From NCBI RefSeq assembly GCF_003846175.1, contig NZ_ML123052.1:36501-100500 (forward strand): 64,000 nt of DNA, read 5' to 3'. Shown piece by piece: positions 41,760-51,654 of the stretch. Under the pieces are notes generated by a model that worked only from the letters and a program-made list of their open reading frames with translations, ran no database searches and was not told the DNA's origin. The position numbers and the translations under genes were made by a program. Numbering within the stretch: the first letter of the stretch is position 1; every line of letters starts with the position of its first letter. This DNA is from Streptomyces sp. ADI95-17 (GTDB lineage: Bacteria > Actinomycetota > Actinomycetes > Streptomycetales > Streptomycetaceae).

Positions 41760-43106
41760 GTGTCCGCGAACCCCGCGTCCACCGCTGCCGGCAGTCCGTC
41801 CGGCTCCGGTTTCCGTATACCCAAGGTCCCGTTCTGGGCCCAGATAGTCGCCGGCCTCGTCCTCGGTGTCGTACTCGGCTGGCTCACGCGTACGTACGAC
41901 ATCGGCTGGCTCTACACCACGCTCGACAAGGTCGGCCACATCTTCGTCCAGCTGCTGAAGCTGGCCGTCGCGCCCCTCGTCTTCTTCGCGATCCTGGTGT
42001 CGATCACCAACCTGCGCAAGGTCAACAACGCCGCCCGGCTGGCCACCCGCACCCTGCTCTGGTTCATGATCACCTCGCTGATCTCGGTCGCCATCGGCCT
42101 CGCGATCGGCCTGATCACCAACCCGGGCTCGGGCACCGGCCTCACGCCGAAGGACGGCAAGCTGCCGGAGCACGCGGGCTCCTGGCTCGACTTCCTGACC
42201 GGCATCATCCCGGACAACGTGATCACCCCGTTCACCGAGCTGAACGTGCTCCAGATCGTCTTCATGGCCGCCGTCGCCGGCATCGCCGCGCTCCAGCTCG
42301 GCGAGAAGGCCCAGCCGATCCTCACCCTCAGCGAGTCCGTCCTGGAGCTCCTCCAGAAGGCCCTGTGGTGGGTCATCCGCCTCGCCCCCATCGGCACCGT
42401 CGGCCTCATCGGCTACGCGATCGCCGACTACGGCTGGGACCTGATCGGCAAGTACGCGACGTTCACCGCCGACGTCTACATCGGCTGCGCCCTGGTGCTG
42501 TTCGGCGTGTACCCGCTGCTGCTCGCCACCGTCGCCAAGCTCAGCCCGGTGCAGTTCTTCAAGGGCGCCTGGCCGGCGATCCAGCTGGCCTTCGTCTCCC
42601 GCTCCTCGGTCGGCACCATGCCGGTCACCCAGAAGGTCACCGAGCGCCTCGGCGTCCCGAAGGAGTACGCCTCCTTCTCCGTCCCGTTCGGCGCCACCAC
42701 CAAGATGGACGGCTGCGCCGCGATCTACCCGGCGCTGGCGGCGATCTTCATCGCGCAGATCTTCGACGTCCAGCTGGGTGTCGGTGACTACGTCCTGATC
42801 GCGTTCGTCTCGGTGATCGGTTCGGCGGCCACCGCCGGTCTCACCGGCGCGACGGTCATGCTGACCCTCACCCTGTCGACGCTGGGCCTCCCGCTGGAGG
42901 GCGTCGGCCTGCTCATGGCCATCGACCCGATCCTGGACATGATGCGCACGGCCACCAACGTGGCGGGCCAGGCGCTGGTCCCGGTGATCGTCGCGGCCCG
43001 CGAGAAGATCCTCGACCACGACGCGTACAACTCGGCCACGTCCTCCCCGGTCGACGGCGACGAGGTGCGCGCGAGCGAGCCGCAGAAGGTGGCGGTCGCC
43101 GCGTAA
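41760..43106 (+). CDS. Dicarboxylate/amino acid:cation symporter (DAACS family)
   Basis: 448 residues from the GTG at 41760, seven bases after GGAG; an in-frame ATG at 41736 is an alternative. About eight helices plus two re-entrant hairpins are expected. HP1 is SRSSVGTMPVTQ, TM7 has TKMDGCAAIYPA in place of the common NMDGT, and TM8 has DPILDMMRTATNVAGQ. The Arg equivalent to GltPh Arg397 is kept, whereas the sodium-site Asp405 equivalent is Gln. The substrate could be C4-dicarboxylates, glutamate or cystine. The Cys leader upstream points to cystine (TcyP-like), but this is inference. Confidence 0.9.
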   Translation: MSANPASTAAGSPSGSGFRIPKVPFWAQIVAGLVLGVVLGWLTRTYDIGWLYTTLDKVGHIFVQLLKLAVAPLVFFAILVSITNLRKVNNAARLATRTLLWFMITSLISVAIGLAIGLITNPGSGTGLTPKDGKLPEHAGSWLDFLTGIIPDNVITPFTELNVLQIVFMAAVAGIAALQLGEKAQPILTLSESVLELLQKALWWVIRLAPIGTVGLIGYAIADYGWDLIGKYATFTADVYIGCALVLFGVYPLLLATVAKLSPVQFFKGAWPAIQLAFVSRSSVGTMPVTQKVTERLGVPKEYASFSVPFGATTKMDGCAAIYPALAAIFIAQIFDVQLGVGDYVLIAFVSVIGSAATAGLTGATVMLTLTLSTLGLPLEGVGLLMAIDPILDMMRTATNVAGQALVPVIVAAREKILDHDAYNSATSSPVDGDEVRASEPQKVAVAA

Positions 43107-43131
43107 CCGCGCACGAGCACGGCACACAGGA

Positions 43132-43169
43132 GCGCCCCCGGTCCGCCTCGCGGCAGGACCGGGGGCGTT
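43132..43169 (+). terminator. Terminator after the symporter gene
   Basis: Perfect 12-bp stem CGCCCCCGGTCC / GGACCGGGGGCG with an 11-nt loop and TTCT after it, 26 nt past the symporter stop. Confidence 0.9.
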
Positions 43170-43222
43170 CTCGCGCCGTACCCTTACCGGGGAGTGGCAC
43201 ACGGGGGTGGGAGGAAGTCGAC

Positions 43223-43888
43223 GTGGGTGCTGTGAAGAGCAAACGGATGCCGCGGGCCGTGCGCGAGCAGCAGATGATGGACGCCGCCGTGCAGACCTTC
43301 GGGCAGCGCGGTTACCGGGCCGCCTCGATGGACGAGATCGCCGAGCTGGCGGGGGTGTCCAAGCCGCTGGTCTACCTGTATCTCAACTCCAAGGAAGAGC
43401 TCTTCACCGCCTGCATCAGGCGGGAGGCGAAAGCGCTGGTCGAGGCGGTGCGGGCGGGGGCGGAGCCGGGGCTGCCGGCCGACCGGCAACTGTGGTCCGG
43501 GCTGCGGGCGTTCTTCACGCACACGGCGGAGCACCCGGACGGCTGGGCGGTGCTGCACCGCCAGGCGCGTACGCACGGGGAGCCGTTCGCCGGCGAGGTG
43601 ACGGCGATGCGGGACGAGATCGTTGCTTTCGTGACGGAGCTGATCGGCGCCGCGGCGCGCGAGGCGCACCACGACCCGGCGCTCCCCGACCGCGATGTGT
43701 CGGGGCTCGCGCAGGCGCTGGTGGGGGCCGCGGAGTCGCTCGCCGGATGGGCGAACGAGACCCCGGGCGTCTCGGCGAAGGAGGCCGCGGCCACCCTGAT
43801 GAACTTCTCCTGGGCGGGGCTGGAGAACCTTATGAACGGCCGTCCCTGGCAGCCGCCGGGCCCGGCGCGTGGCGGATCCGGCCGGTGA
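43223..43888 (+). CDS. TetR-family regulator of the lipid block
   Basis: 221 residues from a GTG with GAGGAAG upstream. The helix-turn-helix is residues 12-62 (REQQMMDAAVQTFGQRGYRAASMDEIAELAGVSKPLVYLYLNSKEELF). The C-terminal part is of the TetR_C actinobacterial kind (WSGLRAFFTHTAEHPDGWAVLHRQA). Its last 59 bp overlap the convergent MaoC gene end. By analogy with mycobacterial Rv0238 beside Rv0241c-Rv0243, it probably controls the MaoC-FabG-thiolase genes, perhaps through the GAGTAA palindromes at 46074-46103. Confidence 0.9.
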   Translation: MGAVKSKRMPRAVREQQMMDAAVQTFGQRGYRAASMDEIAELAGVSKPLVYLYLNSKEELFTACIRREAKALVEAVRAGAEPGLPADRQLWSGLRAFFTHTAEHPDGWAVLHRQARTHGEPFAGEVTAMRDEIVAFVTELIGAAAREAHHDPALPDRDVSGLAQALVGAAESLAGWANETPGVSAKEAAATLMNFSWAGLENLMNGRPWQPPGPARGGSGR

Positions 43889-44725
43889 GGTGGAGGCGGC
43901 CGGCCGAGCGCAGCTGGAAGCCGGTGGCGTCCGCCGCGTAGGTGACGGTGGCGGGCAGCAGGACGGGGGCCCTGAAGTCGGCCCGTACGCCGTGGACTCC
44001 GTGGGGCTCCGGCGTCTCGGCCAGGCAGCGGGCCACGGTCCACATGCCGTGGGCGATGGCCCGGGGGAAGCCGAAGAGCCGGGCGGTGAGCGGATACAGG
44101 TGGATGGGGTTCCGGTCGCCCGAGGCGGCGCCGTAGCGCCGCCCCAGATCGCCGGGCAGCCGCCACTCGGCGAGGGCGGGCAGTTCCGGTACCGGGGTGG
44201 TGTGCGTCGGGGCAGGGCCGGTGTCCGCCGGGGCGGGGCCGGTGCGCGTCGTCGGAACGGGGCCGGTGTGCGTTTCGTGCCGGGACAGATAGCCGCTGCG
44301 GGACTCCCAGACCGGCTCACCCGCCAGCCGCGCCTCGGTGACCATCGTGACCTCGGTGCCGCGCCGGTGCGGTGCCAGGCTCTCGGCGTACACCGTGAGT
44401 TCGGGCCGGTCCGCGGGGTGCAGCGTCCGGTGCCGGGTGATCTCGATCCAGGTGTGGACGAGGCCGACGACCGGCAGCGGGAACCTCCGGGCGGTCATCA
44501 GCCGCATGGCGAGCGGAAACCCCAGCACATGCGGATAGGTGAGCGGCAGGGTGTCCGGCTCGGTGAAGCCGCAGATCCGGCGGTACGAGGCGAGCGGCCC
44601 GGCCGCGATCGGCGCGGCCGGCAGCACGGCCCGGTCGGCGGGCAGGGTGGCGCCGGGGCGGCCGGCCCGCTTGAACGGGGAGGTGACGGCGCCCCGCACG
44701 AGTGCCGCGTTCAGGCTCGGCACGG

Positions 44726-44729
<4 letters not shown>
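43830..44729 (-). CDS. MaoC-type hydratase/dehydratase
   Basis: 299 residues, double hotdog layout. The C-terminal half carries the hydratase signature YGAASGDRNPIHLYPLTARLFGFPRAIAHGMW (about 205-236), with Asp and His of the catalytic pair. A Pro/Thr/Gly-rich repeat (TGPAPADTGPAPTHT) links the halves. It would hydrate enoyl-CoA or dehydrate 3-hydroxyacyl thioesters. It overlaps the FabG4-like gene by four bases, and that order (MaoC, FabG4, divergent FadA) matches mycobacterial htdX-fabG4-fadA2. Its 3' end overlaps the TetR gene. Confidence 0.9.
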
Positions 44730-46045
<1,316 letters not shown>

Positions 46046-46073
46046 TGTCCAGACTCCCTGCTCGGTCGTAGAT

Positions 46074-46103
46074 TTACTCTGGAGTAAGGTTACTCAAGAG
46101 TCA
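46074..46103. promoter_or_regulatory. Two operators of form TTACTC-N2-GAGTAA
   Basis: A perfect TTACTCTGGAGTAA (46074-46087) and a one-mismatch copy TTACTCAAGAGTCA (46090-46103) lie in the 71-bp divergent gap between fabG and the thiolase. They are probable TetR binding sites controlling both genes. Confidence 0.85.
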
Positions 46104-46116
46104 GGAGCTGGTCGAG

Positions 46117-47385
46117 ATGATCCCCCTCGAACTCCCGCAGCCCCGCAGGGTCGCGGTCATCGGCGGCAGCCGCGTTCCGTTCGCGCGCTCCGACGGCCCG
46201 TACGCGCACTCCTCCAACCAGCAGCTGCTCACGGCCGCGCTGGACGGCCTGGTCGAGCGGTTCGGGCTCCGGGGGGAGCTGGTCGGCGAGTTCGTCGCGG
46301 GCGCCGTGCTCAAGCACAGCCGCGACTTCAACCTGGCCCGGGAGACCGTGCTCGGCTCGGCGCTCGACCCGCGCACCCCCGCGTACGACATCCAGCAGGC
46401 GTGCGGCACCGGCCTCCAGGCGGTCGTCGCCGCCGCGAACAAGATCATGCTCGGGGCGGTCGACTCGGCGATCGCGGGCGGCACCGACACCACCAGCGAC
46501 GCGCCCCTCGGCGTCAACGACGAGCTGCGCGGGCTGCTGCTCGACGCCCGGCGGGCGAAGTCGGCGGGGGCCAGGATCAAGGCGCTCGCGGGTGTACGCC
46601 CCCGGCACCTCGTCCCGGACATGCCGCGCAACGCGGAACCCCGCACCGGCCTCTCGATGGGCGAGCACGCGGCGGTCACCGCCCGCCGGTGGGGCATCAC
46701 CCGCGAGGACCAGGACCTCCTCGCCGCCACCAGCCACCAGCGGCTCGCGGCCGCGTACGAGCGCGGCTTCCTGGACGACCTCGTGGTCCCGTTCCAGGGT
46801 CTGACCCGTGACCAGAACCTCCGCCCCGGCTCCACGGCGGCGAAACTCGCCACGCTGAAGCCGGTGTTCGGCACCGACCACCCCGACGCGACGATGACCG
46901 CGGGCAACTCCACCCCGCTCACCGACGGCGCCGCGACCGTACTGCTGGCGAGCGAGGAGTGGGCCCGCGCGCACGGCCTGGAGCCGCTCGCCCACCTCTC
47001 CCTGTACGAGACGGCCGCCGTGGACCACGTGACCGGCGACGACGGGCTCCTGATGGCCCCGGCGTACGCCGTACCGCGCATGCTGGAGCGCGCCGGGCTC
47101 ACCATCGAGGACTTCGACCTGTTCGAGATCCACCAGGCTTTCGCCTCCCAGGTGCTGGCCACCCTCGCGGCCTGGGAGAAGCAGGGCCTGGCCCCGGTCG
47201 ACCGGGACCGGCTCAACGTCGCCGGATCCTCGCTCGCCACCGGCCATCCGTTCGCCGCGACCGGCGCCCGGATCGTCGCCACCCTCGCCAAGCTCCTGGC
47301 GGAGCGCGACGGACCGTCCCGGGGCCTGATCTCGATCTGCGCGGCGGGCGGCCAGGGCGTCACGGCCATCCTCGAACGCCCCTGA
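46117..47385 (+). CDS. Acetyl-CoA C-acyltransferase (thiolase, FadA2-like)
   Basis: 422 residues. The nucleophile Cys96 lies in QACGTGLQAV; the C-terminal motifs GHPFAATGARIV and CAAGGQG with the second catalytic Cys and His are present. It performs thiolytic cleavage or condensation of 3-oxoacyl-CoA. The start follows AGGAG by nine bases. It is divergent from fabG, under the GAGTAA operators, and the block matches mycobacterial Rv0241c-Rv0243. Confidence 0.95.
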   Translation: MIPLELPQPRRVAVIGGSRVPFARSDGPYAHSSNQQLLTAALDGLVERFGLRGELVGEFVAGAVLKHSRDFNLARETVLGSALDPRTPAYDIQQACGTGLQAVVAAANKIMLGAVDSAIAGGTDTTSDAPLGVNDELRGLLLDARRAKSAGARIKALAGVRPRHLVPDMPRNAEPRTGLSMGEHAAVTARRWGITREDQDLLAATSHQRLAAAYERGFLDDLVVPFQGLTRDQNLRPGSTAAKLATLKPVFGTDHPDATMTAGNSTPLTDGAATVLLASEEWARAHGLEPLAHLSLYETAAVDHVTGDDGLLMAPAYAVPRMLERAGLTIEDFDLFEIHQAFASQVLATLAAWEKQGLAPVDRDRLNVAGSSLATGHPFAATGARIVATLAKLLAERDGPSRGLISICAAGGQGVTAILERP

Positions 47386-47509
47386 CACCCTCCCGTTCCC
47401 CCGGACGTCCTCCCGCGCCCTGGCGTCCGCCACGCCTCTGACGCCTCATACGCACCGGCCGCCGGACGGACCCGGCGAGATCACCCGACCCCACGTTGAG
47501 GAGCCGCAC

Positions 47510-49417
47510 GTGTCCACGCCACCCACCGCCCCCGCCGCCGTCCCCGTTCTTGTCGAGCCGACGAAAGTCAGGGCAGCCGACGGCTCGGTGCGACAGGTCT
47601 CCGTACCGCCGGCCGCGCCGCCCGTCCGCCGCGGCTCGCTCGCCGAGATCCCGTTCGACAACGCCCGCGAGGCCCCCGCCGACGCCGTGCTCAGCCGCAA
47701 GCAGCCGGACGGCGGCTGGCGGGACGTGAGCGCGGCGGACTTCGCCGACGAGGTGCTCGCCGTCGCCAAGGGGCTCATCGCGGAGGGCCTCGGCGCCGGC
47801 GACCGGATCGCGATCATGGCCCGTACCACCTACGAGTGGACCCTGCTCGACTTCGCGGCCTGGGCCGCCGGGCTCGTCACCGTCCCCATCTACCCCACCT
47901 CCTCCGCCTTCCAGACCCGCTGGATACTCCAGGACTCCGGCGCCGTCGCGTGCGCCGTCGAGACCGCGGACCAGGGCCGGCTGATCAGCCAGGAACGCAA
48001 GCAGCTCGGCGATCTCGCCCATCTGTGGCAGTTCGACACGGGGGCGCTCGGCCGGCTGAAGACCCTCGGCCGGGACGTTTCCGACGACACCGTCGCCGCC
48101 CGCCGCGCCACGCTGGAGCCGGAGACCCCCGCCACCCTCATCTACACCTCCGGCACCACCGGCCGCCCAAAGGGCTGTGTGCTCAGCCACGGCAACTTCT
48201 TCGCCGAGGTCGACAACGCGATCGAGCTGCTCCACCCGGTCTTCAAGTCGGTCAGCGAGGATCCCGCCTCAACCCTGCTCTTCCTCCCGCTCTCCCATGT
48301 CTTCGGACGGATGGTCGCGATCGGCTGCCTGCGTGCCCGGGTCCGCCTCGGTCATGCCCCGTCCATACAGACCGAGGACCTGCTCGCCGACCTGGCGGGG
48401 TTCAAGCCGACGTTCCTGCTGGCCATCCCGTACGTGCTGGAGAAGGTCTACAACACCGGCCGCGCCACCGCCGAGAAGATGGGCCGCGCCTCGTCCTTCG
48501 ACCGCGCCGCGCGGATCGCCCAGCGGTACGGGGAGGCCGTCGAGGCCGCCGAGCACGGCACCGGCCCCGGCCCGGGGCTGGGCCTGCGGGCCGCCCGCGC
48601 GCTGTATGACCCGCTGGTCTACCGCCGGATCCGGGCCGCGCTCGGCGGCCATGTCCGGTACGCGATCTGCGGCGGCTCCCCGCTCGGCCACCGGCTCGCG
48701 GCGTTCTACGCGGGCGCGGGCATCGAGATCTTCGAGGGCTACGGCCTGACCGAGACCACCGCCGCCGCCACCGTCACCCCGCCGCTCAAGCCGCGCCTGG
48801 GCACCGTCGGCTGGCCGCTGCCCGGCACCGCCGTGCGGATCGCGGACGACGGCGAGGTGCTGCTCGGCGGCGGTCAGGTGTGCCAGGGCTACTGGGACGC
48901 CGAACAGGGCCGGCCGGTGCCCGTGCAGGAGGGCGGCTGGTTCGCCACCGGGGACCTGGGCGCGCTCGACGAGGACGGCTACCTCACGATCACCGGCCGC
49001 AAGAAGGACATCATCATCACCTCCGGCGGCAAGAACGTCACCCCGGCACCCCTGGAGGACTGGCTGCGCGCCCACCCCCTGGTCAGCCAGTGCATGGTGG
49101 TCGGCGACAACCGCTCCTTCATCACCGCCCTGATCACCCTGGAGCCCGACGGGCTCGCCCACTGGCGGCAGATGAAGAAGAAGCAGAACGTGCCGATGCG
49201 GGAACTCGTCGACGACGAGGAGCTGCGCACCGCGCTGCAACGCGCCGTCGACGAGGCCAACCGGCTGGTCTCCCGCGCGGAGTCGATCCGTAAATTCGCC
49301 GTCCTGCCCGTGGACTTCACCGAGGAGAGCGGCCATCTGACGCCCTCGCTGAAGCTGAAGCGGGCCGCGATCGCCCAGGACTTCGAGGCGGAGATCGAGG
49401 CGCTGTACCGGAAGTGA
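47510..49417 (+). CDS. Long-chain acyl-CoA synthetase (AMP-binding)
   Basis: 635 residues. The P-loop YTSGTTGRPKG is at 212-222, followed by the conserved LPLSHVFGRM, FEGYGLTETTAA and TGDLGALDEDGYLTITGRKKDIIITSGGKNV, the adenylation core and hinge. This is the FadD15/FACL type that activates long fatty acids for oxidation or lipid synthesis. The GTG start has GAGGAG upstream. It is 124 bp downstream of the thiolase on the same strand, so it probably belongs to the same lipid block. Confidence 0.95.
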   Translation: MSTPPTAPAAVPVLVEPTKVRAADGSVRQVSVPPAAPPVRRGSLAEIPFDNAREAPADAVLSRKQPDGGWRDVSAADFADEVLAVAKGLIAEGLGAGDRIAIMARTTYEWTLLDFAAWAAGLVTVPIYPTSSAFQTRWILQDSGAVACAVETADQGRLISQERKQLGDLAHLWQFDTGALGRLKTLGRDVSDDTVAARRATLEPETPATLIYTSGTTGRPKGCVLSHGNFFAEVDNAIELLHPVFKSVSEDPASTLLFLPLSHVFGRMVAIGCLRARVRLGHAPSIQTEDLLADLAGFKPTFLLAIPYVLEKVYNTGRATAEKMGRASSFDRAARIAQRYGEAVEAAEHGTGPGPGLGLRAARALYDPLVYRRIRAALGGHVRYAICGGSPLGHRLAAFYAGAGIEIFEGYGLTETTAAATVTPPLKPRLGTVGWPLPGTAVRIADDGEVLLGGGQVCQGYWDAEQGRPVPVQEGGWFATGDLGALDEDGYLTITGRKKDIIITSGGKNVTPAPLEDWLRAHPLVSQCMVVGDNRSFITALITLEPDGLAHWRQMKKKQNVPMRELVDDEELRTALQRAVDEANRLVSRAESIRKFAVLPVDFTEESGHLTPSLKLKRAAIAQDFEAEIEALYRK

Positions 49418-49420
49418 GCG

Positions 49421-49498
49421 ATGCCGGAACCGCTCGCGGTGCTTATGGAGCACCTGGAAAACTATGTGGAGCGCCTGCTCGAACAGTTCGACCGGTAG
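49421..49498 (+). CDS. Possible 25-residue peptide after acyl-CoA synthetase
   Basis: An ATG three bases after the synthetase stop, with GGAAG six bases upstream, opens a 26-codon frame. The product (PEPLAVLMEHLENYVERLLEQFDR-like) is predicted to be one amphipathic, acidic helix. Translational coupling would be natural. Coding status is uncertain. Confidence 0.4.
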   Translation: MPEPLAVLMEHLENYVERLLEQFDR

Positions 49499-49654
49499 GC
49501 CTGTCGTCGGCGTTCCCCGGAAGGGTGGAACGTTACTGCTGAAGCGGTGCGGCGAAACGCCGGACGGCGCTCTTCCGTGCTGTCGCGCCGGCGATCCCGT
49601 AGAACGTCAACACGGCGTGTACGCAGGGCATTCGGCGCTTTCCCGAGTTGTTGT

Positions 49655-49669
49655 TTCGGATGATCCGAA
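49655..49669. promoter_or_regulatory. Perfect TTCGGAT-G-ATCCGAA palindrome
   Basis: Seven-bp arms around one base, about 330 bp upstream of the isocitrate-lyase-superfamily gene; a candidate operator. Confidence 0.45.
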
Positions 49670-49783
49670 TGGAAGCAACCGCCGGATTCCGTGCGCCTCC
49701 AACAAGCCCCCGGCGCACACCCGAGAAGCCTCGTACACAAGGTAAAAAGCGGCGCGTCCCTGGGTAAAGACACGGTCATGGCT

Positions 49784-49795
49784 GTATAGATATAC
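49784..49795. promoter_or_regulatory. GTATA-GA-TATAC palindrome, possible -10/operator
   Basis: A five-bp-arm dyad in an AT-rich patch about 200 bp upstream of the isocitrate-lyase-superfamily gene. It could serve as a -10 region, an operator, or both. Confidence 0.4.
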
Positions 49796-49993
49796 GCGTC
49801 TTCGCAAGAGGACAGCTTTTTGTGTCCTGTGCGGGCGGCTGGAATGCCGCTGCCTCATTTTGGTGGGCGAGTCCGCGCGCGGTGTTCCCGCACCCGCGCC
49901 ATCAGAGACTCGGGGGCCGGTATCGACTGAGCCCGCAGCAACCGGGACGACATCGCTCGACACCCGTTCATCCATTGGTCAAGGAGAGACGCT

Positions 49994-50857
49994 GTGAGTT
50001 ACGGAACTGCGCTGAGGGACGAAGTCCGGTCCCCGGGAACTACTCCGCTCATCGGTATTTACGACATGTACTCGGCTTCCGTAGTGGCCCGGCACTACGA
50101 CGGGTTCTTCGTGTCCGGCTTCGGCTTCGCCGCCTCGCACTACGGGCTCCCCGACATCGGCTTCATCGCCTGGCCGGACATGGTGGCCTTCGTGGAGCGG
50201 CTGCGGCTGGCCTTCCCCACCCACCACCTGCTGGTGGACATCGACGACGGCTATGTCGACCCCGAGGTGGCCTGCCACGTGGTGCAGCGGCTGGAGCGGA
50301 TCGGCGCCTCCGGCGTGATCCTGGAGGACCAGAAGCGCCCGCGCAGGTGCGGCCACGCGGACGGCAAGCAGGTGCTGCCGCTGGAGGAGTACCTGGAGAA
50401 GCTCAACCTCGTACTGGAGAGCAGGCGGGACCTGGTGGTCGTGGCCCGCACGGACGCCACGGAGGAGTCGGACATCCTGCGCCGCGCGGAGGCGCTGGCC
50501 GCGACGGACGCCGATGTCGTCCTGGTCGACGGGGTGCGCAGCGTCGAGTGGATCAAGCGGATCCGGGAAGTGGTCGGCGACAAGCCGCTGCTCTTCAACC
50601 AGATCGCGGGCGGCAAGTCGCCCAGGCTCTCGCTCTCCGAACTCACCGACCTGGACTGCCAGGTGGCCATCTACAGCACGCCCTGTCTCTTCGCCGCGCA
50701 CGCGGCCATCGACAGCGCGCTGACGGACCTCAAGCGGTCCGACGGCCGGCTCCCCGAGTTCGTGCCCTCCGAGGGGATCGGGGTGCAGCGCTCGACGGAA
50801 CTGCTGGAGAGGAACATCAGCAGGCACCACCCCGCCCGTGAGTCCGTGACCGTCTGA
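49994..50857 (+). CDS. Isocitrate lyase / PEP mutase superfamily protein
   Basis: 287 residues, a single TIM-barrel. Motifs are GIYDMYSASVV (22-32), the metal-binding VDIDDGY (81-87), the EDQ metal block (111-113), and RRCGH (117-121) with Cys119, the catalytic acid found in lyases such as 2-methylisocitrate and dimethylmalate lyase. PEP mutases have NS-type loops instead, so a C-C lyase or hydrolase is more likely than phosphonate synthesis. GTG start with AAGGAGAG upstream. A hairpin follows the gene. Substrate unknown. Confidence 0.88.
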   Translation: MSYGTALRDEVRSPGTTPLIGIYDMYSASVVARHYDGFFVSGFGFAASHYGLPDIGFIAWPDMVAFVERLRLAFPTHHLLVDIDDGYVDPEVACHVVQRLERIGASGVILEDQKRPRRCGHADGKQVLPLEEYLEKLNLVLESRRDLVVVARTDATEESDILRRAEALAATDADVVLVDGVRSVEWIKRIREVVGDKPLLFNQIAGGKSPRLSLSELTDLDCQVAIYSTPCLFAAHAAIDSALTDLKRSDGRLPEFVPSEGIGVQRSTELLERNISRHHPARESVTV

Positions 50858-50915
50858 TCCGGACGTCGCGCCGGGTGCGGTCGGCCCGGCCGGTCACCGG
50901 ACCGTCCGAATGCCG

Positions 50916-50950
50916 GGCCCCGATGGTGCGTCACCGCGCACCACGGGGCC
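50916..50950 (+). terminator. Long bulged hairpin after the lyase gene
   Basis: Stem of 14 bp with one A bulge (GGCCCCG-A-TGGTGCG pairing with CGCACCACGGGGCC) and a six-nt loop, 58 nt after the stop. Confidence 0.75.
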
Positions 50951-51006
50951 TCGGCGCCCTGTGCACCACAGGCAAGAAGCAAGCAGCAAGAAGGAAGAGC
51001 GGGAAC

Positions 51007-51510
51007 ATGGGATTCACCTCGTCGAAGGCGCGCGCGGTCCTGGTGGTCGCCCTCGGGGCGCTCTGCCAGGGCCAGTTGGCCGCCGGAGCGGCCTGGGCCG
51101 ACGCCCCCGACGGCGGCATGGAGACGCACCACGGTCCGTCCCTGGTCACCATCGACAACTCCAACGCCGACTCCTGGCTGGAGGTGGACCGCACCCTCAA
51201 CGTGCTGGGCCCCTTCAGCAAGGGCACGGCGGGCAGCGACCACGACGGCGGCGGGGGCGCCATCGACCAGAACGTGTCGGCCTCGCAGGGCGTGGGCGTC
51301 CAGGCCGCGCCCGACGAGAGCGAGGGCGAGGACGAGGAGGAAGAGGGCGGGGCGGCGCCGAGGAGTGCGCCGGCCCCCGAGAGCGCGGCGACCGGCGGGG
51401 ACGACGACGAGGGCGACGCCGACAACGAGGCCGGTGGAACGGCAGGCGACACGGTCGGCGCCCCGTCGGGCACTGCTCCGCAGGCCGCACCCGCTCCGTC
51501 CCGGCCCTGA
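51007..51510 (+). CDS. Secreted acidic Pro/Ala-rich protein
   Basis: 167 residues. A signal peptide (about 1-31, ending AAWADA) precedes a short conserved-looking segment (HHGPSLVTIDNSNADSWLEVDRTLNVLGP). The rest is low-complexity Glu/Asp/Gly/Ala/Pro with a run of acidic residues (about 98-108). There is no lipobox, LPxTG or membrane segment. It is probably exported; function unknown. Confidence 0.75.
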   Translation: MGFTSSKARAVLVVALGALCQGQLAAGAAWADAPDGGMETHHGPSLVTIDNSNADSWLEVDRTLNVLGPFSKGTAGSDHDGGGGAIDQNVSASQGVGVQAAPDESEGEDEEEEGGAAPRSAPAPESAATGGDDDEGDADNEAGGTAGDTVGAPSGTAPQAAPAPSRP

Positions 51511-51569
51511 CGCCCGTTCCGGCGGCCGCTCCCCGGCCCTCGGAGGCCTCATCGCTGCCCCCGCCCCTT

Positions 51570-51629
51570 GCCTGATGAAGCGTCAGGCATCACGATGGCC
51601 CCCGCGCCCGTCAAGTGACGGTGTGTCAG
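51570..51629. promoter_or_regulatory. Two CTGAC-N5-GTCAG-type operators before the luciferase-like gene
   Basis: GCCTGAT-N5-GTCAGGC (51570-51588) and GTGAC-N5-GTCAG (51615-51629), the latter 26 bp upstream of the start codon. They match the sites at 53410 and 53475 with one arm mismatch each. Confidence 0.75.
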
Positions 51630-51654
51630 ATTCCCTCGGGGAGGAGGCCGCACG

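Larger units (their letters stand above)
49499..49993. other. 495-bp gap with palindromes and lower GC; no gene supported
   Basis: The gap is poorer in GC than its surroundings and holds several dyads: TTCGGAT-G-ATCCGAA (49655-49669), GTATA-GA-TATAC (49784-49795) and AGGACA-N8-TGTCCT (49809-49828). Short frames on both strands look non-coding. It marks the junction between the conserved lipid block and accessory genes. Confidence 0.6.

Noticed and set aside
49464..49745. A 93-codon plus-strand frame in the palindrome-rich gap
   Set aside because: Irregular codon use and no ribosome site; it is in a non-coding stretch.
49499..49993. A tRNA gene or attachment site for an integrated element
   Set aside because: No cloverleaf, no duplicated att-like ends and no integrase in the window.
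49994..50857. Phosphonate biosynthesis via PEP mutase
   Set aside because: The RRCGH loop with a catalytic Cys is that of C-C lyases, and no phosphonopyruvate decarboxylase is nearby.
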